A DNA stretch of 14,727 bases from Bacillaceae bacterium OF18-1A (GTDB lineage: Bacteria > Bacillota > Bacilli > Bacillales > Bacillaceae_G), in assembly GCA_027694045.1 (NCBI GenBank), contig JAQEWB010000019.1, positions 1 through 14,727 on the forward strand. Reading direction: 5' to 3'. Made by a program: the position numbers and the translations under genes. Of this stretch, positions 7,127 through 14,727 are shown one piece after another (the first letter of the stretch is position 1; every line of letters begins with the position of its first letter). The notes under the pieces are model-generated. The model worked only from the letters and a program-made list of their open reading frames with translations, was not told the origin of the DNA and made no database searches.

Positions 7127-7165
7127 CTCCAATCTCCACTTATATGCGCTGTTGTCAATTATATC

Positions 7166-7258
7166 TGGAGGAGGTAGAGGGATTCGAACCCCCGCGCGAC
7201 TCTCGCCGCCTGTCGGTTTTCAAGACCGATCCCTTCAGCCAGACTTGGGTATACCTCC
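7166..7258 (-). tRNA. tRNA-Ser (anticodon UGA)
   Basis: 93 bases including an encoded 3' CCA. The acceptor stem GGAGGTA/TACCTCC pairs fully over 7 bp. The anticodon loop reads CTTGAAA with anticodon TGA, so it reads serine UCA and related UCN codons. A long variable arm follows, as in all tRNA-Ser, and the T arm contains TTCGAAT. The discriminator base before CCA is T, whereas bacterial tRNA-Ser usually has G. It has its own promoter just upstream and terminator just downstream, and follows serS as in B. subtilis. Confidence 0.97.
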
Positions 7259-7273
7259 ATATTGACATCAAAT

Positions 7274-7302
7274 ATAATATCAAAAGAAAAACAGTTAGTC
7301 AA
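7274..7302 (-). promoter_or_regulatory. sigma-A promoter of tRNA-Ser
   Basis: Minus strand TTGACT (7297-7302), a 17-base spacer, then TATTAT (7274-7279). The predicted start is near 7267, leaving only about 8 bases before the mature tRNA 5' end. Confidence 0.75.
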
Positions 7303-7309
7303 CCCTACT

Positions 7310-7350
7310 AAAATAAATTATGAGGAAAGGAAAATTTTACTTTTCCCCTC
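7310..7350 (-). terminator. possible terminator after serS
   Basis: On the minus strand GAGG and GGAAAA (7329-7334 with 7341-7346, 7322-7325 with 7347-7350) form an interrupted stem with a 3-base bulge and a 6-base loop. A T-rich but broken stretch follows. This is weaker than the other terminators here, so serS readthrough into the tRNA gene is possible. Confidence 0.4.
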
Positions 7351-7412
7351 CTGCATTATAGTACTGACAACGCTCATAATTACCAATCACTCATACCGAT
7401 GAATGTTTAAAT

Positions 7413-8687
7413 TTACTTAATAACTGTTTTTCCTCCCATATAAGGGCGAAGAACTTCTGGAATTATAATTGTACCATCTTCTTGTTGGTAATTCTCTAAA
7501 ATAGCTGCAACCGTACGTCCAATTGCAAGACCAGATCCATTTAATGTATGAACATGTTCTGGTTTTCCATTTGGCTCACGACGGAAACGAATATTCGCAC
7601 GTCTCGCTTGGAAAGCCTCAAAATTACTACAAGAAGAAATTTCACGATATGTGCCATAGCTTGGAATCCATACTTCAATATCGTATTTCTTCGCCGCTGT
7701 AAATCCTAAATCGCCTGTGCACATGCTCATAACGCGATATGGCAACTCTAATAATTGTAACACGCGTTCTGCATCATTTGTTAATTTTTCTAACTCTTCA
7801 TAAGAATCTTCTGGTTTTACAAACTTCACAAGTTCTACTTTATTAAACTGATGCTGACGAATTAAGCCACGTGTATCACGGCCAGCTGAACCTGCTTCAG
7901 AACGGAAACAAGAACTAAATGCAGCATATCTTATAGGCAATTGCTCTTTATTTAAGATTTCATCACGGTGCATATTTGTTACAGGTACTTCAGCTGTTGG
8001 AATTAAGAAGTAGTCTTCACTTTCAATACGGAATGCATCTTCTTCAAACTTTGGAAGTTGTCCTGTTCCTGTCATACTTGCACGGTTTACCATATACGGA
8101 GGTAATACTTCTTCATATCCGTGCTCATCAGTGTGAAGATCCAGCATAAAGCTAATTAAAGCACGCTCTAATCTTGCGCCAGCACCTTTGTAGAATACAA
8201 AGCGGCTTCCTGTTACTTTCCCAGCACGTTCAAAATCTAAAATTCCTAAATCTGTAGCAAGATCCCAATGTGGTTTTGGTTCAAAAGTAAATTCTTTCAC
8301 TTCTCCCCAAGTACGTGCTACTACATTATCATCCTCTGTTTCACCAACTGGAGCAGACTCATGAGGAATATTTGGGATAGATAGCATTAATCTTTCTAAA
8401 TCTTCTTCAACTGTACGAAGTTCATTATCAAGATCTTTTACTTTATCTCCAACCTCACGCATTTCTACAATTAGAGCTTCCGCATCTTTCTTTTCGCGCT
8501 TCAATACAGAGATTTGTTGAGATACTTCGTTACGTTTACTTTTTAGTTCCTCTGTTTGAACAAGCAGTTCTCTTCTTCTCGTATCCAACTCTTCAAAGCG
8601 ACCAAAATCAGTTAAATCTTCGCCTCTATGCTGTAATTTTGCTTTTACTTCTTCAAAATTTGTACGTAAAAATTTAATATCAAGCAT
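7413..8687 (-). CDS. serS: Seryl-tRNA synthetase
   Basis: Class II synthetase that charges tRNA-Ser with serine in the cytosol. The 424-residue protein has the normal bacterial length. Visible parts are the N-terminal antiparallel coiled-coil arm (~30-100) that grips the long variable arm of tRNA-Ser, the serine-binding Thr231-Ala-Glu233 motif, class II motif 2 ([12 protein letters not shown] at 261-272) and motif 3 ([18 protein letters not shown] from ~384). The ATG follows AAAGGAGGAG, a very strong ribosome binding site. Expression is controlled by the T-box leader directly upstream. A tRNA-Ser gene lies about 155 bases downstream with its own promoter. Nothing is truncated. Confidence 0.98.
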   Translation of the reverse strand: MLDIKFLRTNFEEVKAKLQHRGEDLTDFGRFEELDTRRRELLVQTEELKSKRNEVSQQISVLKREKKDAEALIVEMREVGDKVKDLDNELRTVEEDLERLMLSIPNIPHESAPVGETEDDNVVARTWGEVKEFTFEPKPHWDLATDLGILDFERAGKVTGSRFVFYKGAGARLERALISFMLDLHTDEHGYEEVLPPYMVNRASMTGTGQLPKFEEDAFRIESEDYFLIPTAEVPVTNMHRDEILNKEQLPIRYAAFSSCFRSEAGSAGRDTRGLIRQHQFNKVELVKFVKPEDSYEELEKLTNDAERVLQLLELPYRVMSMCTGDLGFTAAKKYDIEVWIPSYGTYREISSCSNFEAFQARRANIRFRREPNGKPEHVHTLNGSGLAIGRTVAAILENYQQEDGTIIIPEVLRPYMGGKTVIK

Positions 8688-8716
8688 TATATACTCCTCC
8701 TTTTATTTTATAAAAC

Positions 8717-8754
8717 ACAAAAAACTCCCGTCCCTATATAAAGGGACGGGAGTT
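8717..8754 (-). terminator. T-box regulated terminator of serS
   Basis: A 13-base perfect stem (arms 8723-8735 and 8742-8754, core CTCCCGTCCC) with a 6-base loop, followed on the minus strand by TTTTTTGTG. It lies directly behind the T-box sequence, which can instead pair in the antiterminator when uncharged tRNA-Ser is bound. Confidence 0.95.
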
Positions 8755-8974
8755 AACCCGCGTTGCCACCCTAGTTGAAAGCATTACTACTTTCCTCTCA
8801 AGTAGAAATAACGGCTCTTCACCGGGAATGCTTACTAATCATAAAGATATTCCACATTCCATTCCAGGATGGATTCACAAACTGTTTCTATCGATTTCCA
8901 CCAACCATCGACTCTCTATAAGAAACTACATTTGTTACTATTTCCTATCAACACGCTTATTTTATAAAATTGTT
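8717..8974 (-). promoter_or_regulatory. T-box riboswitch leader of serS
   Basis: The roughly 250-base leader carries the conserved T-box AGGGTGGCAACGCGG (8758-8772) followed by a strong terminator. Upstream is a stem I region with the AGAGAG kink-turn motif (about 8912-8917) and a GGTTGGTGGAAATC apical loop sequence (about 8895-8908). The likely specifier is UCC (8871-8873, in the context GAATCCATCC), a serine codon read by a GGA anticodon tRNA and not by the UGA tRNA encoded in this window. Known mechanism: uncharged tRNA-Ser pairs with specifier and T-box bulge, stabilises the antiterminator and allows serS transcription. The specifier is assigned by eye, so it is less certain than the T-box itself. 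Confidence 0.93.
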
Positions 8975-8980
8975 ACCATC

Positions 8981-9009
8981 AATTTACTATAATCTTATAC
9001 AAGTTGCAA
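8981..9009 (-). promoter_or_regulatory. putative sigma-A promoter of serS
   Basis: Minus strand TTGCAA (9004-9009), a 17-base spacer, then TAAATT (8981-8986), with the predicted start near 8974. The -35 begins just 5 bases after the pdxT stop codon. A 9-base direct repeat (TTGTATAAG on the minus strand, at 8994-9002 and 9014-9022) flanks the -35. Confidence 0.5.
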
Positions 9010-9014
9010 GTTAC

Positions 9015-9605
9015 TTATACAACTTTTTTCATTTTCGCTTCTTTTACCATTTCTACAAAGTATGCTGTTACACGATGATCATCTGTTAATTCTGGGTGGA
9101 AAGAAGCAGCTAAAAACGGCCCTTGCCTTACCGCTACCATTCGATCACCATGCGTAGAAAGTACTTCAACATCATCAGCCACATTCACAACATATGGGGC
9201 GCGAATAAATACGCCAATAAAGTCTTCCCCCACACCTTTAATTGAAAGTGCGGCTTCAAAGCTATCTTTTTGACGTCCAAATGCATTACGTTCAACTGTA
9301 ATATCCATCGCACCAATATGCGCTTCTTCATAACCAATAAGTGTTTTTGCAAGAAGAATCATACCTGCACACGTACCAAACATTGGTTTACCAGACTTCG
9401 CAAATGTGCGAAGAGGTTCCATGAAAGCATACTTATCAATAAGACGGCGCATTGTTGTGCTTTCACCGCCTGGTAAAATAAGACCATCAATTTCTTCAAG
9501 TTGTTCTATACGCTTTACAACAACAGCTTCTGCACCACTTGCTTCAACTGATTTTATATGCTCACGAACTGCACCTTGAAGACCTAGTACACCGATTTTC
9601 ACCAT
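9015..9605 (-). CDS. pdxT: Pyridoxal 5'-phosphate synthase glutaminase subunit PdxT
   Basis: Glutaminase that releases ammonia from glutamine and passes it to PdxS for the DXP-independent synthesis of pyridoxal phosphate (vitamin B6). The 196-residue class I amidotransferase shows the oxyanion segment LILPGGEST (~42-50), the nucleophile Cys79 in GTCAG, and the His170-Pro-Glu172 pair in SFHPEL. The ATG follows AAAGGAGA at about 8-9 bases. It begins 18 bases after the pdxS stop, in the usual pdxST operon. PdxT works only in complex with PdxS (a 12+12 assembly in B. subtilis). No intrinsic terminator is visible after its stop codon; the serS T-box region follows at once. Confidence 0.97.
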   Translation of the reverse strand: MVKIGVLGLQGAVREHIKSVEASGAEAVVVKRIEQLEEIDGLILPGGESTTMRRLIDKYAFMEPLRTFAKSGKPMFGTCAGMILLAKTLIGYEEAHIGAMDITVERNAFGRQKDSFEAALSIKGVGEDFIGVFIRAPYVVNVADDVEVLSTHGDRMVAVRQGPFLAASFHPELTDDHRVTAYFVEMVKEAKMKKVV

Positions 9606-9623
9606 TTTAAAGATCTCCTTTAA

Positions 9624-10511
9624 TTACCATCCACGCTCTTGCATGCGTTGTTCTGGTAATAACGTCGAAATTTCGATACCTTTCATTGCATTACCTAATC
9701 CTTTAGAAAGGTTTGCAATTAGTTCATAATCTTCATAATGAGTCGTTGCTTCAACGATTGCACGTGCAAATTTCTCTGGATTCTCTGATTTGAATATACC
9801 AGATCCAACAAATACACCGTCAGCACCAAGTTGCATCATTAACGCTGCATCCGCTGGTGTTGCTACACCACCTGCTGCAAAGTTTACAACTGGTAAACGA
9901 CCAAGACGTTTAATTTCAAGTAGTACTTCATATGGAGCACCAGTATTTTTTGCATATGTCATTAGCTCATCTTCACGTAAACTTGCAACTTGACGGATTT
10001 CTGCATTGACTTGACGCATATGACGCACTGCCTCTACAATGTTTCCTGTTCCTGGCTCACCTTTTGTACGAAGCATAGATGCACCTTCTGCAATACGACG
10101 TGCAGCTTCTCCGATATCACGGCAACCACATACAAATGGAACTGTGTAATCACGTTTATTTAAATGGTATACTTCATCAGCAGGAGTTAATACTTCACTC
10201 TCATCGATATAGTCTACCCCTAATGATTCTAATACACGTGCTTCTACAAGGTGACCAATACGGCATTTCGCCATAACTGGAATTGATACTGCCCCCATAA
10301 CTTCTTCAACAATTGTTGGATCCGCCATACGAGAAACTCCACCTGCTGCACGAATATCTGCTGGTACACGCTCTAATGCCATAACGGCAACTGCGCCTGC
10401 CTCTTCTGCAATCTTTGCTTGTTCAGCGTTAATTACGTCCATAATAACGCCGCCCTTTTGCATTTCTGCCATTCCACGTTTTACACGTTCTGTCCCTGTT
10501 ACATTTATCAT
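9624..10511 (-). CDS. pdxS: Pyridoxal 5'-phosphate synthase lyase subunit PdxS
   Basis: Makes pyridoxal phosphate from ribose 5-phosphate, glyceraldehyde 3-phosphate and ammonia from PdxT. The 295-residue (beta/alpha)8 protein keeps the key residues: Asp25, Lys82 (in AKCRIGH, forms the sugar imine) and Lys150 (in [10 protein letters not shown]). The C-terminal glycine-rich phosphate site ([13 protein letters not shown] and [10 protein letters not shown]) is also clear. The frame extends three codons upstream to a TTG, but AGGGGGG lies 9 bases before the ATG at 10511, which gives [10 protein letters not shown] and the usual length. It is the first gene of the pdxST operon. Confidence 0.97.
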   Translation of the reverse strand: MINVTGTERVKRGMAEMQKGGVIMDVINAEQAKIAEEAGAVAVMALERVPADIRAAGGVSRMADPTIVEEVMGAVSIPVMAKCRIGHLVEARVLESLGVDYIDESEVLTPADEVYHLNKRDYTVPFVCGCRDIGEAARRIAEGASMLRTKGEPGTGNIVEAVRHMRQVNAEIRQVASLREDELMTYAKNTGAPYEVLLEIKRLGRLPVVNFAAGGVATPADAALMMQLGADGVFVGSGIFKSENPEKFARAIVEATTHYEDYELIANLSKGLGNAMKGIEISTLLPEQRMQERGW

Positions 10512-10576
10512 GTACAAAAACCCCCCTAGGTGAATTGCTTTTCCCCGTTAAAGGCGAAAATTAAGAATACTCTTAC

Positions 10577-10607
10577 ATTCTACCATTAACTATCAGATGC
10601 TTGTCTA
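10577..10607 (-). promoter_or_regulatory. putative promoter of pdxST
   Basis: Minus strand TAGACA (10602-10607) and TAGAAT (10577-10582) with a long 19-base spacer. The -10 is good; the spacing is poor. The leader would be about 60 bases. Confidence 0.35.
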
Positions 10608-10640
10608 CTACTTTTTCATAAAGTCGGTATGAAAAATAGG

Positions 10641-10673
10641 AATAAAAAAAAGCTCCTACAATAAGGAGCTTTT
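10641..10673 (-). terminator. intrinsic terminator after dacA
   Basis: Arms 10648-10657 and 10664-10673 (core AGCTCCT/AGGAGCT) with a 6-base loop, followed on the minus strand by a run of eight T residues. The dacA stop codon (10672-10674) falls in the first arm. Confidence 0.92.
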
Positions 10674-11991
10674 AAAACCAACCTTTTACCGTATCAACAG
10701 CACTATTCCACATACCACTAAAGAATGAACCGATTCCACGCATAGAACGAGTAAACCAGTTTGCTTCTTCTACTGCAGATGTTGTTACAAGGTCTACTTG
10801 CAATAACTTACCAGATAAAAACCCAGGGTCATTCGGATCTTTTGGTGTGATTACCATTTGACCAAGCGCAGCACCTTTTTTAATAGGTGCTTCTTGTCCC
10901 TTGCTTGCTTCTTTTAATTCCGCTTTATAAATATCTTTGCTTCCTTTTGGCATTGGAAGTGAAACAGCTTGTTTTGTTTGAACTGCCACATCTTTATCTT
11001 TTGCATTTTCTACTCGTACTGTTTCCTTACCTTTTACCGATGTACCTTTTTCATACATTTTCTTCATTTCAAAGTTAGCAAATCCATAATCATATAATTT
11101 TTTCGTTTCATCAAAACGTGCTGTATGAGAGTTTGTTTTAATCACAACAGAAATGAAACGCATACCATTTTTTTCTACAGTCCCAGTAAAGCAATCTCCA
11201 GCTTCTGGAGTTGAACCTGTTTTTAGACCGTCTACACCATCGTATTTCTTAACTAAACCTTCAAGCATCCAGTTCCAGTTAGACATCTCAATACGATCTG
11301 TAGTACCCTCACGGAATGTTTTTTTCGGGATCTTTGCTGTATCTAATATTTTAGGGAAATCTTTAATAAGATGTTGAGCTAAAATTGCAACATCTCTCGC
11401 AGACATTTTATTTTCCTCGTCCGGCGTTGTTCCCTCTGGATGTTGACCTTTTAAATCTTTATTTGTTAAGCCTGTAGAATTTACAAACTTATAATTTTTC
11501 AATCCAAATTCTTTGGATTTTTCATTCATCATTTTTACAAAGTCTACTTCTTTTCCTGCAACTGCTTCGGCTAAAGCGATTGTTGCACCATTAGCTGAGT
11601 AAATCGCCATTGCTTCGTATAATTCTTTTACCGTATACGATTCGCCATTTCGTAAAGGCACATTTGATAAGGAACGATCTTGTGAAATTTTATATGCGTA
11701 ATCAGAAACTTTAACCTTTTGGTCCCACTTTAGTTTTCCTTTCGCAACAGCTTCATTCACTAAGTATTCACTCATCATTTTAGTCATACTAGCAATTGCC
11801 AATAATTCATCAGCATTTTTTTGATATAAAATCTTCCCGGAATCTGCTTCTACTAAAATTGCTGCACCAGCTTCAATATTTAATGGTGCGCTTGTTTCTG
11901 CTGATACATTACCATATGGTACAAGCATGCCACAAATAAATGTGAATGCAGCTACCAATGCAATGACCCTTTTGCAAAACATACCTTTCAC
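10672..11991 (-). CDS. dacA: D-alanyl-D-alanine carboxypeptidase DacA (PBP5)
   Basis: Low-molecular-mass penicillin-binding protein that removes the terminal D-Ala of peptidoglycan stem peptides and so limits cross-linking. The 439-residue protein has an N-terminal signal peptide (Lys/Arg start, hydrophobic 9-25, probable cleavage after VSA near 31) and the three class C motifs: Ser68-Met-Thr-Lys71 (nucleophile), Ser132-Ala-Asn134 and Lys257-Thr-Gly259. A C-terminal beta domain is followed by an aromatic amphipathic helix (last ~30 residues, with NWFTRSMRGIGSFF) that anchors it to the outer face of the membrane. The frame opens at a TTG (12006), but GGGGGT lies 8 bases before the GTG at 11991, chosen as start. 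A weak TTGATT/TATGTG pair lies upstream; no strong promoter was seen. Confidence 0.95.
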   Translation of the reverse strand: MKGMFCKRVIALVAAFTFICGMLVPYGNVSAETSAPLNIEAGAAILVEADSGKILYQKNADELLAIASMTKMMSEYLVNEAVAKGKLKWDQKVKVSDYAYKISQDRSLSNVPLRNGESYTVKELYEAMAIYSANGATIALAEAVAGKEVDFVKMMNEKSKEFGLKNYKFVNSTGLTNKDLKGQHPEGTTPDEENKMSARDVAILAQHLIKDFPKILDTAKIPKKTFREGTTDRIEMSNWNWMLEGLVKKYDGVDGLKTGSTPEAGDCFTGTVEKNGMRFISVVIKTNSHTARFDETKKLYDYGFANFEMKKMYEKGTSVKGKETVRVENAKDKDVAVQTKQAVSLPMPKGSKDIYKAELKEASKGQEAPIKKGAALGQMVITPKDPNDPGFLSGKLLQVDLVTTSAVEEANWFTRSMRGIGSFFSGMWNSAVDTVKGWF

Positions 11992-12044
11992 TTTTGTTAC
12001 CCCCAATATCTATGTACTCACATAACCGTTATTCTAACATAATC

Positions 12045-12083
12045 AAAAAAAAATAGACAGAGATATCAAATCTCTGTCTATTT
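12045..12083 (-). terminator. intrinsic terminator after guaB
   Basis: A perfect 14-base stem (12051-12064 with 12070-12083, core GACAGAGAT/ATCTCTGTC) with a 5-base loop, followed on the minus strand by nine T residues. It lies 12 bases after the guaB stop. Confidence 0.95.
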
Positions 12084-12095
12084 GTATATAAGACA

Positions 12096-13619
<1,524 letters not shown>

Positions 13620-13625
<6 letters not shown>

Positions 13626-13647
13626 GGACGTATATATATGTTAGAAT
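13620..13647 (+). promoter_or_regulatory. putative promoter of yaaC
   Basis: Extended -10 TG-T-TAGAAT (13639-13647) with a weak -35 TGTCAA (13620-13625) 16 bases upstream. This weak -35 occupies the same six bases as the guaB -35 on the other strand. The predicted start is near 13654, which leaves only a short leader before the AAAGGAG at 13660-13666. Confidence 0.5.
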
Positions 13648-13674
13648 TTTTAGACAATAAAAGGAGCGTAATAT

Positions 13675-14676
13675 ATGCATCAAACACATTGTACTTGGCA
13701 GCAATTAAGTTTCTTCTTTTCATCTCAAAATGTACAACGTTATCTTGCCCGTTGTTATGAAAAATCCTCCATACAAGATGCTGAAAAAAAAAGCTTTGAA
13801 AATTGTTATCCCTTTATTTATTACTTAGAGCATGGGAAAAATTATTATGAGTTATATAAAGCAGCCCCCTTTTCAATTCAACCGATGTTGTTGTTTTATG
13901 GGATTAGTCAACTGTTTAAAGCTTGCTTACTCACAATTGATCCGAATTATCCCGAATCAACTACCGTTTTAGCTCATGGTGTTACGACCCGTAAACGAAA
14001 AAAACAAGGGTATCAATTTTTAGAAGATGAAGTGAAAATACAAAAAAATGGGTTGTTTACTCATGTTGCAGAACAGCTGTTTCACATGAAACACTTAGAA
14101 GCAGAAAAGTTTAATATGTTAGAATTAATGGGGAAAATTCCTGAGTTACAAAATTTATTTCGCTATAGTCAAAAAGGAACAACATTATATAAGATTGATT
14201 CACCAACTAAAAATGAGCTCTCCTTTTCAGTCAACATATTAGATCGACTGCATATGACTAAAGAGCGGTTTTCTCGTTACATGGAAACAACTTGTAAGCA
14301 TTTATCACTACAATATGTACCTGGGAAAACTAATGAGTCTACCGTGCTTTTTACAGCACCTACTCAATCATGGAATCCTATGTATAGTACCCCTTTATAC
14401 TACGAGCATCTTACTAATACTTATTATTTACCACTTACGACTGATCCTAGAAATCCTAAACCAATATTACCTGAGCTCCTTGTTCATTACTTATTGCTCT
14501 ATAATTTAAGCATGATTTCCAGATATGAAACGGATTGGTGGTATGACTTACTTGGAAGTTACAGTTCTGAAGATTATCCATTTATTTATCAGTTTCTCAA
14601 TATTTCCGCTCAAAAAATTCCTTATTATATTTCAGCATTTTTACTCACAGAATCCAGCCTATTTCATGGGAAATAA
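13675..14676 (+). CDS. yaaC: YaaC-like protein of unknown function
   Basis: A 333-residue protein whose position between an rRNA operon and guaB, opposite in strand to guaB, and whose length (B. subtilis YaaC about 315) identify it as YaaC. The family has no established function. No signal peptide or clear membrane segment is visible. The sequence is rich in Tyr, Phe, His and Leu, with a basic patch TTRKRKKQGYQF (~102-113) and an aromatic C-terminal half (TDWWYDLLGSYSSEDYPF near 283-300). I see no known catalytic motif. AAAGGAG lies 8 bases before the ATG. It is convergent with the rRNA operon on its right and shares a terminator with it, and would be transcribed against replication if orientation matches B. 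subtilis. Confidence 0.85.
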   Translation: MHQTHCTWQQLSFFFSSQNVQRYLARCYEKSSIQDAEKKSFENCYPFIYYLEHGKNYYELYKAAPFSIQPMLLFYGISQLFKACLLTIDPNYPESTTVLAHGVTTRKRKKQGYQFLEDEVKIQKNGLFTHVAEQLFHMKHLEAEKFNMLELMGKIPELQNLFRYSQKGTTLYKIDSPTKNELSFSVNILDRLHMTKERFSRYMETTCKHLSLQYVPGKTNESTVLFTAPTQSWNPMYSTPLYYEHLTNTYYLPLTTDPRNPKPILPELLVHYLLLYNLSMISRYETDWWYDLLGSYSSEDYPFIYQFLNISAQKIPYYISAFLLTESSLFHGK

Positions 14677-14706
14677 AAAAACACAAGTCAAAAGACTTGT
14701 GTTTTT
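14677..14706. terminator. bidirectional terminator between yaaC and the rRNA operon
   Basis: Perfect 13-base arms (14677-14689 and 14694-14706) around an AAAA loop, core ACACAAGTC/GACTTGTGT, with A/T runs on both outer sides so it can work in both directions. It starts on the base after the yaaC stop codon and ends 4 bases from the 3' end of the 5S gene. Confidence 0.92.
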
Positions 14707-14710
14707 AGTT

Positions 14711-14727
14711 GCTTGGCGACGTCCTAC
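14711..14727 (-). rRNA. 5S rRNA, 3' end only
   Basis: The minus strand reads GTAGGACGTCGCCAAGC, the 3' terminus of Bacillus 5S rRNA, and runs off the right edge. A terminator follows after 4 bases, as expected at the end of a 16S-23S-5S operon. Confidence 0.88.

Noticed and set aside
7000..7158. Fifty-three codon upstream extension of the zinc-ribbon/HTH gene.
   Set aside because: It would read through the tRNA-Ser terminator, and a good ribosome binding site sits directly before the internal ATG at 6999.
7081..7311. A 76-codon plus-strand open frame spanning the tRNA-Ser region.
   Set aside because: It runs antisense through a tRNA gene, its terminator and its promoter; there is no ribosome binding site.
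7388..7405. Short hairpin (7-bp stem, CGGT loop) just after the serS stop.
   Set aside because: No T tract follows on the minus strand, so it is not called a terminator.
10887..11377. Plus-strand open frames antisense to dacA, and similar ones antisense to recR, dnaX, pdxS, pdxT and guaB.
   Set aside because: They are shadows of well-supported genes on the other strand and lack ribosome binding sites and recognisable domains.

Overview
The window is an AT-rich, gene-dense housekeeping segment from a Firmicute, almost certainly the Bacillus cereus group. Gene order and protein sequences match the origin-proximal region of Bacillus between gyrA and bofA, shown here in reverse complement. A sporulation gene (bofA), a T-box serS leader, a large Bacillus-type SRP RNA and strong GGAGG ribosome binding sites all agree. 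The segment lies between two rRNA operons that both run on the minus strand. The last 17 bases are the 3' end of a 5S rRNA gene, and the first ~170 bases are the tandem promoters and leader of the next operon, whose 16S gene begins just outside the left edge.

Layout from right to left, in the main (minus) direction of transcription: 5S 3' end and a terminator shared with the convergent gene yaaC (plus strand); guaB; dacA; pdxS-pdxT; T-box leader and serS; tRNA-Ser(UGA) with its own promoter and terminator; a small unrecognised zinc-ribbon/HTH gene; the plus-strand operon dgk-dck; plus-strand yaaI; minus-strand tadA; SRP RNA (scr); dnaX-ebfC-recR-yaaL; bofA; and the next rrn promoters. Most junctions carry a clear intrinsic terminator, and at bofA, yaaL and dacA the stop codon lies inside the terminator stem.

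The genes cover GMP synthesis (guaB), pyridoxal phosphate synthesis (pdxST), deoxynucleoside salvage (dgk, dck), cell-wall trimming (dacA), seryl-tRNA charging and supply, tRNA wobble editing (tadA), protein targeting (scr), replication and repair (dnaX, recR, with ebfC), and sporulation timing (bofA). By analogy with B. subtilis the minus strand runs with replication away from oriC, so yaaI, dgk, dck and yaaC would be head-on.

Several starts were revised from the longest open frame using Shine-Dalgarno position: dgk (GTG 5265), pdxS (ATG 10511), dacA (GTG 11991), guaB (ATG 13559) and the HTH gene (ATG 6999). I found no defence system, mobile element, CRISPR array or clearly new multi-gene system. 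The least explained items are the zinc-ribbon/HTH protein beside the tRNA gene and yaaC, a conserved family of unknown function.
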